Below are positions 24,390 to 32,583 of a stretch of DNA of 64,000 bases, one piece after another. This DNA comes from Terriglobia bacterium. Its GTDB lineage: Bacteria; Acidobacteriota; Terriglobia; Terriglobales; Acidobacteriaceae. Each line of letters begins with the position of its first letter. The stretch's first letter is position 1. The notes under the pieces were generated by a model. That model did no database searches. It was not told where the DNA came from and was given only the letters and a program-made list of their open reading frames with translations. The stretch spans positions 1 through 64,000 of the forward strand of contig JAIQFC010000011.1 in NCBI GenBank assembly GCA_020073465.1, read 5' to 3'. Position numbers and translations under genes: made by a program.

Positions 24390-26777
24390 GTGATTGCCGA
24401 GGCGCTCAGCCGCGGTTCGTTGGTTGACTGCGAACTGGGTCATTACCGCATCGTAGAGAAGATCGGCGAAGGCGGCATGGGAGAAGTCTTTCGCGCCCGC
24501 GATCAACACTTGGGACGCGATGTCGCGCTCAAGGTCCTTCCGCCTGGCACATTCACCGACGACCATGCCCGGCGCCTCTTCCGCAAGGAAGCCGATGCCC
24601 TCTCCAAGCTAAATCATCCCAATATCGTCACGGTTCACGATTTCGATACGCAGGAAAACCTGGCCTTCCTGGTCATGGAGCATGTCCCGGGAACAACCTT
24701 GAGCGAGAAGCTCAGTCGGGGACCGCTGTCAAGAACAGAAGTCATCCAGATCGGGGTACAGCTGGCCGAGGGGCTGGCGGCAGCCCACGAGCAAGGCGTA
24801 ATTCATGGCGACCTCAAGCCGGGAAACCTGAGACTTACCGGGGACAACCGCCTGAAGATTCTGGATTTCGGGTTGGCCCGGTCCGTGCGCTGCCTCAACC
24901 CCGCGACCACAACGGAAAGTGCCGCCGGCATCGAACCGCTCGCTGGCACGCTGTCCTACATGCCGCCGGAGCAATTGCGCGGGCAAGCGATCGATGCCCG
25001 CAGCGACGTCTACTCCGCGGGAGTCGTACTGTATGAACTCGCCACCGGGCAGGTGCCATTCTCGAAGAAACTATCCACCGTACTGGTGGATGACATCCTG
25101 CACCGGACGCCCGTTCCTCCGGCTGAGGTCCGACCGGGAATTTCGCCTGCGCTCGCCGAAGTCATTCTCCGATGCATCGAGAAAGAACCGGAGAAGCGCT
25201 ACCAGTCCGCCAAGGATCTGCTGCTGGACCTGCAACAACTGGCGAATCCCGCGACTGCCCGGTTCGGTAGGGTGCCGCCCCACAGCGCAACGCGATACGG
25301 TCTTTACGCGCTGACGGCGTGTGTCGTGGTGGTGCTGCTGGTTACGCTCTGGCGAAGGACCCCGGCTGAATGGCGCAACCGCCTGTTGAGCCGCAGCGAA
25401 CCACGGATCGAATCGTTGGCTGTCTTACCGCTGGCAAATCTCTCCGGTGATTCCCAGCAAGACTACCTGGCGGACGGGATGACCGAAGCACTCATTACCG
25501 ACCTGGGTCAGATCCATGCGTTCCAGCGCGTTATCTCCCGCACATCGGTCATACGCTACAAGACGGAGCGTACACCGCTGCGCGAGATCGCGCGCCAGTT
25601 GGACGTGGACGCGGTGATTGAGGGTTCAGTGCTCCGCTCCGACAAGACGGTTCAGGTAACGGTTCGGCTCGTCAACAGCGCGGATACGCAGCTTTGGTCG
25701 CGCAGCTACCAGAGGGAGTTCCGTGACTTGCTCGCTCTGCAACGCGAACTCGCCCTGGCAATTGCCAGAGAGATCGGGGTCAGTGTTACAGCCGGAGAGC
25801 AAGCGCGGCTGTCGTGGTCCCGGCCGATCGACACCGCAGCGCAGGAGGGCTACCTCAAGGCCAAATACCTGAGCAACGGGACTGCCGAGCAGCGCGCAAA
25901 GTCCCGCCAGTACCTGGAACAGTCGATCCAATCGGATCCCAACTACGCTCCAGCCTATGCCGGCTTGGCGGACTCGTTTTGGAATGACATCGATCTGCCT
26001 GCCCGCGAGGCGATGCCCAGAGCACGACAGTATGCGCTGAAGGCCATTTCTCTGGATGAGACCATGGCGCAGGCGCATACGGCGCTGGCCACAGTGAGGT
26101 TTTATGGGGACTGGGACTGGGCAGGCGCGGACCGCGAGTATCAGCGCGCACTGCAGCTCAACCCCAGCGATGCCGAAGCCCGTCGTATGTACTCAGTCTT
26201 CTTGTCGGCCATGGGACGCGGGCAGGAAGCCTGGACACAACTTCAAGCTGCCCAGGTACTGGATCCTCTCTACATTGACAACAGCACGACCGCGGGATGG
26301 GTTCTGTATTGTGCCCGCCAGTACGATCAAGCCATGGAACAGTGCCAGCGAGCGCTGGAGCTAGCTCCCAACTACGACAGTTCGCACGCCTGTCTGAGCT
26401 ATTGCTATCTCGGCAAGGGTCAGAACTCGGAAGCAATCGCAGAGAGCAAGAAGGCATGGAGCCTCTCGGGCGGGGAAACAATACGCTCTGTGCTGCTCGG
26501 ACGCAGCTATGCCCAAGCCGGAAACAAGGCTGAGACCCGCAAAATCCTTCACCACCTGTTACAGCGATCGAGTCAGACCTACGTTCCACCCTATTTCATC
26601 GCCGTGCTCTACGCCGCACTTGAGGACAAAGAGAGTGCCCTGCGTTGGCTCACGAACGCACACAGCGAGCGGGATCTTTACCTGGCGTGGATCAAAGTGG
26701 ACCCGGCGGTCGATTCCCTGCGCGCCGATGCCCGATTTCAGGAGCTGTTGACTACTATGGGGTTGGCGGCCCCGTGA
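24390..26777 (+). CDS. Ser/Thr protein kinase with TolB-like and TPR regions
   Basis: 795 residues. Kinase domain about 18-285: glycine loop GEGGMG (26-31), Lys48 in VALKVL, catalytic loop IHGDLKPGN with Asp141 and Asn146, DFG at 159-161, and GTLSYMPPEQ. The RD arginine is replaced by Gly140, so this is a non-RD kinase. A single transmembrane helix lies at about 303-321. The extracytoplasmic part has a TolB/FlgO-like domain (LAVLPLANLSGD, DGMTEALITDL, VDAVIEGSVLRS) and TPR repeats from about 480 to 760. The layout is common in Acidobacteriota sensor kinases. GTG start with AAGGAG inside a hairpin. Confidence 0.9.
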   Translation: MIAEALSRGSLVDCELGHYRIVEKIGEGGMGEVFRARDQHLGRDVALKVLPPGTFTDDHARRLFRKEADALSKLNHPNIVTVHDFDTQENLAFLVMEHVPGTTLSEKLSRGPLSRTEVIQIGVQLAEGLAAAHEQGVIHGDLKPGNLRLTGDNRLKILDFGLARSVRCLNPATTTESAAGIEPLAGTLSYMPPEQLRGQAIDARSDVYSAGVVLYELATGQVPFSKKLSTVLVDDILHRTPVPPAEVRPGISPALAEVILRCIEKEPEKRYQSAKDLLLDLQQLANPATARFGRVPPHSATRYGLYALTACVVVVLLVTLWRRTPAEWRNRLLSRSEPRIESLAVLPLANLSGDSQQDYLADGMTEALITDLGQIHAFQRVISRTSVIRYKTERTPLREIARQLDVDAVIEGSVLRSDKTVQVTVRLVNSADTQLWSRSYQREFRDLLALQRELALAIAREIGVSVTAGEQARLSWSRPIDTAAQEGYLKAKYLSNGTAEQRAKSRQYLEQSIQSDPNYAPAYAGLADSFWNDIDLPAREAMPRARQYALKAISLDETMAQAHTALATVRFYGDWDWAGADREYQRALQLNPSDAEARRMYSVFLSAMGRGQEAWTQLQAAQVLDPLYIDNSTTAGWVLYCARQYDQAMEQCQRALELAPNYDSSHACLSYCYLGKGQNSEAIAESKKAWSLSGGETIRSVLLGRSYAQAGNKAETRKILHHLLQRSSQTYVPPYFIAVLYAALEDKESALRWLTNAHSERDLYLAWIKVDPAVDSLRADARFQELLTTMGLAAP

Positions 26778-26785
26778 ATCTCGTC

Positions 26786-27100
26786 CTAGGCTGCTTTGGT
26801 CAAGGCCGCGTCAACGCCGGCAGCACCGAATGCTGCGCACGAAGGCCGATGGATCACTACAACAAGCTGGGGAGCGATGGCCATTCCTGCTGCGACCGGC
26901 TCTGCCTGCAGCTCCATCGAGCTCACCTGCTTATCAAACACCTTGAAGCGGTTGATGAAGTCCTTGGGAGCTTTCTGCAGCTCACCATATTTCTGCCCTG
27001 ATAACCGGAGAACCGCAATCTGCGGTTCCTCTTTCTGAGGTGGCACGACTTTCCAGAACCTCAGGACCTCGAAGCCATCAGCTAATGGTTCCCATTTCAT
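26786..27100 (-). CDS. Hypothetical protein, 104 residues
   Basis: Start MKWEPLADGFEVLRFWKV with an ideal AAGGAGG seven bases upstream. A 6-bp hairpin (CGACAC/GTGTCG, 27116-27132) stands just before the ribosome site. Residues 1-65 are mixed alpha/beta and polar (ELQKAPKDFINRFKVFDKQV); the C-terminal 40 residues are hydrophobic and Ala-rich (GVDAALTKAA). No signal peptide. Convergent with the kinase, 8 bases apart. Not recognised. Confidence 0.55.
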   Translation of the reverse strand: MKWEPLADGFEVLRFWKVVPPQKEEPQIAVLRLSGQKYGELQKAPKDFINRFKVFDKQVSSMELQAEPVAAGMAIAPQLVVVIHRPSCAAFGAAGVDAALTKAA

Positions 27101-27254
27101 TTGGAACCTCCTTGGCGACACTAATGGTGTCGAATCTTAGGCGGGAGAATAGGTTTTGTCTGTGCGAAGGGTCACACGTCTTTGGCGCGAAGCAGCCGGT
27201 GAACGGAAGGCATGCCGGCGCCGGGATGGGAACCTGTGAGAAGTGGGTGGGCCT

Positions 27255-27440
27255 ATGTTAGAGTTCCCCGTCATGGCGACAAGCCCGCTGAACCCTCCTA
27301 CCCCGGAGCCAGGGCAGCTTTACTGTCCGAATTGCGCGGAGGAAGTCACTGACCCTCTTACCTGCGGCGACTGTTCCTCGGTCATCTGCCGCCGCTGCGG
27401 CACTCCCCTCGAATCCCCCGACGAACTCGGAATCGGATAA
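27255..27440 (+). CDS. Small zinc-ribbon protein
   Basis: 61 residues (or 55 from the ATG at 27273). Three CxxC pairs, YCPNC, TCGDC and ICRRC, make two zinc-binding knuckles with a spare pair, the layout of small zinc-ribbon proteins. Its TAA overlaps the ATG of the permease gene by one base (TAATG), so the two are translationally coupled. Function unknown; it may be a regulatory or chaperone partner for the permease. Confidence 0.55.
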   Translation: MLEFPVMATSPLNPPTPEPGQLYCPNCAEEVTDPLTCGDCSSVICRRCGTPLESPDELGIG

Positions 27441-28861
27441 TGGACTCCACCACCGCCTCTCCAGCAACTGAAGATCAAACTCCCAGTTCCCAGCCAACAT
27501 TAGTCCGCGGCCTCAGCCTGCTGGATTCGGTGTTGCTCTTGGTCAGCGGGATCATCGGCTCGTCGATTTTTCTTACTGCCAAGGATATTGCCGGGCCCTT
27601 GCCGCAGCCCATGCTGTTCCTGCTGGTGTGGGTGATTGGCGGCGTAGTTTCGTTGTTCGGCTGCGTGGCCTTCGCCGAGTTGGGATCCATGTTTCCCGAG
27701 TCCGGCGGCCAGTACATCTACTTGCGCGAGGCTTACGGCGATCTGGTGGCATTTCTGTATGGATGGATGCTGTTCACCGTGGCCAACGGCGGCACGATTG
27801 CCGCGCTCTCGGTCGCATCGGCAGCCTACATGGGTGAAATCGTTCCGCCCATCTCGCAGGACCACGTTGTGTTCGCTCTTGCCGGCATCACATTCACACG
27901 AGCGCATGCCGTCGGACTCGTGCTGATCGCGATCCTCACCTACGTCAACGTCGTGGGGTTGCGCTGGGGCGCGCTGCTGCAGAATGTTTCGACTTGGACG
28001 AAATTCCTGGCGATGGCGGCTTTTGTGGTTCTCGGACTCGCCGTTGGAAAGGGTGACTGGTCGCACTTCCACAGTCAGACCGGTTTGACGATGGGCCTGC
28101 CTCCGCGCCAGCTAATTTCCGCGATGGGCGTGGCGCTCATTGCCGTCTTCTGGGCTTATGACGGGTGGGTGTACATCACGTGGGTGTCGGGAGAGGTGAA
28201 AGAGCCGCGCCGCAACGTGCCGCGCGCCATGGTACTCGGTGTTCTTGCGGTCGGAGTGATTTACCTGGCCATGAACCTGACCTATGCCTATGCCCTGCCG
28301 CTCAAAGAAATTGCCCAGCATGAAACCATCGCGCACGCGGCAGCCGGGCAGCTCTTTTCGCCGCGGGCAGCCGTCTGGCTCTCGGCGATGATCGCGGTTT
28401 CGTGCTTCAGCGCTGCGGCAACCTGCACCCTCTCGGGTGCGCGAGTTTGTCTCGCCATGGCACAAGATGGCGTCTTCTTCAAGCGCATGGCGGTCATTCA
28501 TCCCCGGTGGCGCACCCCGGCATTCGGCCTCATTGGACAAGGCATCTGGGCCGCTGCCCTCACCATGAGCGGGCGCTACGACCAGCTCTACACCTACGTC
28601 ATTTACGGGATGGTGTTGTCGTACACGCTGACAGTAATTGGCCTGTTCATTCTGCGGTGGAAGCGGCCGGAGATTCCGCGTCCGTACCGCTGCACCGGCT
28701 ATCCCTGGGTGCCGGGGATTTACGTGCTCATCGGCGCCGCGTGGACGCTGAATACGATCATCACGCGTCCCAAGGAAGCGCTCGCGGGAACGATCATCGT
28801 GCTGATTGGCGTGCCGGGGTATCTGTACTGGAAGCGCAGTAACCGGAAGGCGGTTGTCTAG
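27440..28861 (+). CDS. APC-family amino acid permease
   Basis: 473 residues and about twelve membrane helices. TM1 carries the family motif GIIGSSIFLT; later helices include FAELGSMFPESGGQYIYLREAYG and FWAYDGWVYITWVSGEVKEPRRNVPRAM, characteristic of the LAT/APC superfamily. It should move an amino acid or polyamine across the inner membrane; specificity cannot be read. Translationally coupled to the zinc-ribbon gene. Its stop shares CTAG with the convergent GcvT-like gene. Confidence 0.9.
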   Translation: MDSTTASPATEDQTPSSQPTLVRGLSLLDSVLLLVSGIIGSSIFLTAKDIAGPLPQPMLFLLVWVIGGVVSLFGCVAFAELGSMFPESGGQYIYLREAYGDLVAFLYGWMLFTVANGGTIAALSVASAAYMGEIVPPISQDHVVFALAGITFTRAHAVGLVLIAILTYVNVVGLRWGALLQNVSTWTKFLAMAAFVVLGLAVGKGDWSHFHSQTGLTMGLPPRQLISAMGVALIAVFWAYDGWVYITWVSGEVKEPRRNVPRAMVLGVLAVGVIYLAMNLTYAYALPLKEIAQHETIAHAAAGQLFSPRAAVWLSAMIAVSCFSAAATCTLSGARVCLAMAQDGVFFKRMAVIHPRWRTPAFGLIGQGIWAAALTMSGRYDQLYTYVIYGMVLSYTLTVIGLFILRWKRPEIPRPYRCTGYPWVPGIYVLIGAAWTLNTIITRPKEALAGTIIVLIGVPGYLYWKRSNRKAVV

Positions 28862-30054
28862 ACCGGCGTCGCTGTTTTCCGCGGGGGATTGAAGAACGGC
28901 AGCGCCCTGACCTTCACATCCGTCTTCAGCCGGACCGCTTCGATCGTAATCTCCATCTGCAGATGGGTTCCCGGCTTCGAATACTCCGTCTCGATGCTGG
29001 CGAGTGCGATCATCTTCTTCAGGATCGGCGACCAACTTGTCGTTGTGGCTTTGCCAACCTGCTGTTCTCCCGAATAGACGGGAACCGCGACGCGCGAAGC
29101 CTGGCTGGGTGCGGCAGGCGTCAAACCGTAGCGTTCGTAGAGAATTTCCACGTCCGTCCAATCCACCTCTAATCCGACGAGTTGTCGCGGAACGCCGTTC
29201 TTCGCGTCCTGTTCCAGCGCACGCTTGCCGATGAAGTTTTCCTTCTCCAGATGGACCATCTTGGCGAAGCCCAGTTCGTAGGGTGAAAACTTCTGCGCGG
29301 GAATCAGAGCTTTCTTTGAACTCGTGTAGTCGACCTCGATCAGGAGCAGTCCGGCTTCGACGCGGGCTACATCGAGCGCCAGCATGCCGGCGGCGTGCAG
29401 ATCGAACTGCCTGCCCTTCTCGGCGAGGGCGTCCCAGACCTTTACTGCGTCACTCCATGGAACCCAGATTTCGTAGCCAAGGTCGCCGGTGTAGCCGGTG
29501 CGAGAAATGTCTACCGGAACGCCAGCAATCTTTCCGCGAGTGACGCGGAAATACTTCAGATTCGCGATGTCGGCTTCGGCAACGGTCTTGAGCAGCTTGC
29601 CGGAGGTCGGCCCCTGCAGCGCCAGCGCGGCGACCTTCTCGGAGATGTCTTCGATCTGCACGTTCAGGTTGAGGCCATTCTGGCGGAACCAGCGCAGGCT
29701 GGGATCGGCCGCCGTCCAGCGATAAACGTTCTCCTCGAGCCGCGAAATCGTGCCGTCGTCGATGACCTTGCCTTGCTCGTCGCACCAGCAGCAATAAATG
29801 ACCTGCCCCACCTTCACTTTGTTGATGTCGCGCGTGATTACGCGGTTCACCAGCTTGGTCGCATCCTTGCCCGTGATCAGATACTTGTAGAGCGGCGTGA
29901 TGTCGATCAGCGCGGCGGCGTTGCGGATGGCGTTGTACTCGTGCTCGTGATGAACCTCGTACACGCTGACCGTGTAGTAGCCCGACCACTCGCGATAGTT
30001 CAGGCTGTGACACAGCGGGAAAGTTCTCTCGTGAAATGCGGTTCCAATGGGCAA
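28858..30054 (-). CDS. GcvT-like aminomethyltransferase
   Basis: About 398 residues from TTG 30054; frame open to 30207 but the added residues are repeat-like. It has the folate-binding GcvT fold: VYEVHHEHEYNAIRNAAALIDITPL, LALQGPTSGKLL, ISRTGYTGDLGYEI, and MLALDVARVEAGLLLIEVDYTSS in place of the LRLEAG of GcvT. The family includes the glycine-cleavage T protein and folate-linked demethylases such as DmdA and the C-terminal part of sarcosine dehydrogenase. No gcvH or gcvP is adjacent, so demethylation of a methylated amine or sulfonium is as likely as glycine cleavage. Confidence 0.75.
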   Translation of the reverse strand: MPIGTAFHERTFPLCHSLNYREWSGYYTVSVYEVHHEHEYNAIRNAAALIDITPLYKYLITGKDATKLVNRVITRDINKVKVGQVIYCCWCDEQGKVIDDGTISRLEENVYRWTAADPSLRWFRQNGLNLNVQIEDISEKVAALALQGPTSGKLLKTVAEADIANLKYFRVTRGKIAGVPVDISRTGYTGDLGYEIWVPWSDAVKVWDALAEKGRQFDLHAAGMLALDVARVEAGLLLIEVDYTSSKKALIPAQKFSPYELGFAKMVHLEKENFIGKRALEQDAKNGVPRQLVGLEVDWTDVEILYERYGLTPAAPSQASRVAVPVYSGEQQVGKATTTSWSPILKKMIALASIETEYSKPGTHLQMEITIEAVRLKTDVKVRALPFFNPPRKTATPV

Positions 30055-30215
30055 AGTGGTGGCCTCGACGTCGACTGAGAAAAGTGCAGACGCTGGATTA
30101 TATTCACGCGCACGCTGGTCGGGCAACATTCGAGGTGGCTGGCACTGCCCAACTTGGGATGGTGCCCGGCACGTCACGTGGAGAAATCGTGATTCTGAGG
30201 CCGGCACCTTTTATG

Positions 30216-30266
30216 AAAGCGTCATCCCGAAACCCCGCGTTTTCACCAGCGGGGCGAGGGATCTCC
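30216..30266. repeat. REP-like repeat, left copy flanking the GIY-YIG gene
   Basis: 51 bases from AAAGCGTCATCCCG to GAGGGATCTCC. The inverted partner at 30664-30714 matches at 49 of 51 positions by hand count. It contains a small stem of C and G around a TTTTCACC loop. Confidence 0.85.
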
Positions 30267-30331
30267 CCACCCGGAAAATCCATGTTCATTCGTCACAGAC
30301 GCCTTAATTGTAGTGGGCGTAGAAGAGAGCG

Positions 30332-30763
30332 ATGCGACAGCCAAAGCAGTTCTTCGTCTACATCATGAGCAACGATCCGAAGTCCGCTGTCCTGTATACC
30401 GGCATCACCGGCGACCTGGTTCATCGCGTATGGCAGCACAAAAACAAACTCGTCCCCGGTTTCACCGGCCGCTACAACCTAACCCGCCTCGTGTATTACG
30501 AACGATTCTTCTATCCCGACGCTGCCATCGATCGCGAAAAGGAAATCAAGGCATGGCGTCGTAGCAAGAAAATCAAGCTCATTGAGTCGATGAACCCGCG
30601 CTGGGATGATTTGGCAAAAGACTGGCAAACCCTGTACCAACCTGAAGCTGCTTCCGATCTGCGGGAGATCCCTCGCCCCGCTGGTGAAAACGCGGGGCTT
30701 CGGGATGACGCCTTCAGATACGATTACGGTAGGTCTGCAGACAAAACGTCTCATTCCCGCTAG
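30332..30763 (+). CDS. GIY-YIG nuclease-family protein with repeat-encoded tail
   Basis: 143 codons. The first 105 or so are a complete GIY-YIG domain of the small YhbQ-like type: VYIM, LYTGITGDLVHRVWQHK (the GIY-YIG tyrosines, Gly and Arg), then FYPDAAIDREKEIKAWRRSKKIKLIESMNPRWDDL. The family is metal-dependent DNA endonucleases; many small members have no known target. From about residue 111 the frame runs through the right-hand inverted repeat, so the normal stop has been replaced and 33 repeat-encoded residues follow. Flanked by 49/51 inverted repeats. Confidence 0.85.
   Translation: MRQPKQFFVYIMSNDPKSAVLYTGITGDLVHRVWQHKNKLVPGFTGRYNLTRLVYYERFFYPDAAIDREKEIKAWRRSKKIKLIESMNPRWDDLAKDWQTLYQPEAASDLREIPRPAGENAGLRDDAFRYDYGRSADKTSHSR
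30664..30714. repeat. REP-like repeat, right copy, inside the GIY-YIG reading frame
   Basis: Inverted copy of 30216-30266 with two mismatches. It encodes residues about 111-127 of the preceding protein. Confidence 0.85.
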
Positions 30764-30861
30764 AATAGCCATTCAACTCCGGTCCGCTATGCGCTCAATC
30801 CTGCCATCGTCGTGCGGTGTCCTTCGTAGCTGGACCGTTCTTCCCAGCGGCCTCTAGTCTG

Positions 30862-30898
30862 TGACGCCGCCATCCGGGGCGGCTTTTTGCCGGCGTCA
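30862..30898 (+). terminator. Rho-independent terminator
   Basis: Inner stem GCCGCC (30866-30871) with GGCGGC (30878-30883), followed by TTTTT (30884-30888). An outer pair, TGACGCCG and CGGCGTCA, encloses it and could form a competing stem. It ends transcripts from the GIY-YIG region before the next gene. Confidence 0.6.
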
Positions 30899-30963
30899 GC
30901 CCGGCGCTTCACCCGCGCGCCGCACCTGCTACAATCCGTGCGATTTCAAGTTTGAAGGCAAAT

Positions 30964-32580
30964 ATGGCTGGTTCGAATCAATTAGGCTCCAACACGAAGT
31001 ACGACGTGGTTGTCATCGGCGGAGGCCACAACGGACTCGTCAACGCCGCGTACCTGGCCCGCGCCGGCAAGAAAGTGCTCGTGCTCGAGCGCCGCCACGT
31101 GCTCGGCGGAGCGGCTTGCACGGAAGAAATCGTTCCCGGGTTCAAATTCTCGGTCTGCTCCTACGTGGTCTCGCTGCTGCGCCCGGAGATCATTCGCGAC
31201 CTCGATCTTCCCCGCCACGGCCTGGAAATTCTTCCGCTCGATGGCACCTTCACGCCCATGCCCAGTGGTGACTACTTGTGGCGCGTGAATGACCACGGCA
31301 AGACGCACCGTGAGATTGCGCGTCACTCGCGCGTCGACGCGGAAGCTTACGACGAATTCGGCAAGGCGATGCAGGCCATGTGCCGCTTCGTGAAGCCGAT
31401 CCTCAGCATGGTGCCTCCCGATCCGCACACGCTCAACCCGCGCGAACTGATGAAGCTGCTGTTCGTCGGCCGGCGTTTCCAGGCGATGTCCAGCGAGGAC
31501 AAGTACAACCAGGTACAGCTCATGACCATGAGCGCCATTGATTTTCTCGATCAGTGGTTCGAGACCGATGTGCTCAAAGCCACAATGTCGGCGTCGGGCA
31601 TCATCGGGACATTCCTGGGTGTGCGCTCGCCGGGAACAGCATACGTGCTTCTGCATCACTACATGGGCGAGATTGATGGCGCGTTTCGCGCGTGGGGCTT
31701 CGCGCGAGGCGGCACGGGCGCGATTTCGAATGCAATCGCAGATGCGGCCCGGGAGGCTGGGGTCGACATTCGTACCCAATGCGGCATCTCGCAGATCATC
31801 GTGAAAGACGGCAAGGCGAAGGGCGTGGTGCTCTCCAACGGCGATGAGATCTACGCCGACGTGATCTCTTCCAGCGTCGATCCGCGGCTAACCTTTACCA
31901 AGTTCATCGAGGCGCAGCACCTGCCCGGGGATTTTCTCGAAGAGGTGAACCGCTACAAGTTCCGCGGCTCCTCGGGCAAGGTGAACATGGCGCTCGACGC
32001 TCTGCCAAACTTCAAGTGCATGCCCGGACCGGGCGCGCACTTGCGCGGGGCGATTTCCATTTCGCCCGCTGTCGAGTACATGGAGAAAGCTTACGACGAC
32101 GCCAAGTACGGGAACTTCTCGCGCCGTCCCTACATCGACATGGTCATTCCGTCGCTGACCGATCCGTCCGTCGCGCCGCCGGGGAAGCACGTGCTGTCTT
32201 GCTTCGTGCAGTACGCGCCGTACAAACTGCGCCCGGGCCTGAACTGGGATGACCAGAAGGAAGCCTTTGGCAACACGGTCGTCGACACCATCGCCGAATA
32301 CGCACCGAACATCAAGGACATCATCATTCAGAAACAAGTCGTAACACCGCTGGACCTCGAGCGCGAGTGGGGGCTGAGCGAGGGCAACATCTTCCAGGGC
32401 GAACTTTCGCTGGAACAGCTTTTCTTCCTGCGCCCCGTGGCAGGATGGGCGCAGTACCGAACGCCCATCAAGAACCTTTACATGTGCGGTTCTGCGACGC
32501 ATCCGGGCGGCGGCATCATGGGCGCGAACGGCCGCCTGGCGGCGCTGGAAATTCTGAAAGACATCAAGGGAGCAGCCTAA
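30964..32580 (+). CDS. FAD-dependent oxidoreductase, PYROXD2/phytoene-dehydrogenase-like (copy 1)
   Basis: 538 residues from ATG 30964 (GAAGG upstream). The FAD-binding motif is VVVIGGGHNGLVNAAYLARAG followed by the LERR segment; other marks are GGAACTEEIVPGF, FARGGTGAISNAIADAA (second dinucleotide-related region) and a C-terminal LYMCGSATHPGGGIMGANGRLAALEIL. This is the PYROXD2/CrtI-like amine-oxidoreductase superfamily; substrates of the prokaryotic members are largely unknown. It forms a tandem pair with the next gene, 3 bases apart, upstream of purU. Confidence 0.88.
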   Translation: MAGSNQLGSNTKYDVVVIGGGHNGLVNAAYLARAGKKVLVLERRHVLGGAACTEEIVPGFKFSVCSYVVSLLRPEIIRDLDLPRHGLEILPLDGTFTPMPSGDYLWRVNDHGKTHREIARHSRVDAEAYDEFGKAMQAMCRFVKPILSMVPPDPHTLNPRELMKLLFVGRRFQAMSSEDKYNQVQLMTMSAIDFLDQWFETDVLKATMSASGIIGTFLGVRSPGTAYVLLHHYMGEIDGAFRAWGFARGGTGAISNAIADAAREAGVDIRTQCGISQIIVKDGKAKGVVLSNGDEIYADVISSSVDPRLTFTKFIEAQHLPGDFLEEVNRYKFRGSSGKVNMALDALPNFKCMPGPGAHLRGAISISPAVEYMEKAYDDAKYGNFSRRPYIDMVIPSLTDPSVAPPGKHVLSCFVQYAPYKLRPGLNWDDQKEAFGNTVVDTIAEYAPNIKDIIIQKQVVTPLDLEREWGLSEGNIFQGELSLEQLFFLRPVAGWAQYRTPIKNLYMCGSATHPGGGIMGANGRLAALEILKDIKGAA

Positions 32581-32583
32581 CCC

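Noticed and set aside
30216-30714. Insertion sequence with terminal inverted repeats
   Set aside because: No transposase; the enclosed gene is a GIY-YIG protein and the repeats belong to a dispersed REP-like family. Kept as a finding, not called an IS.
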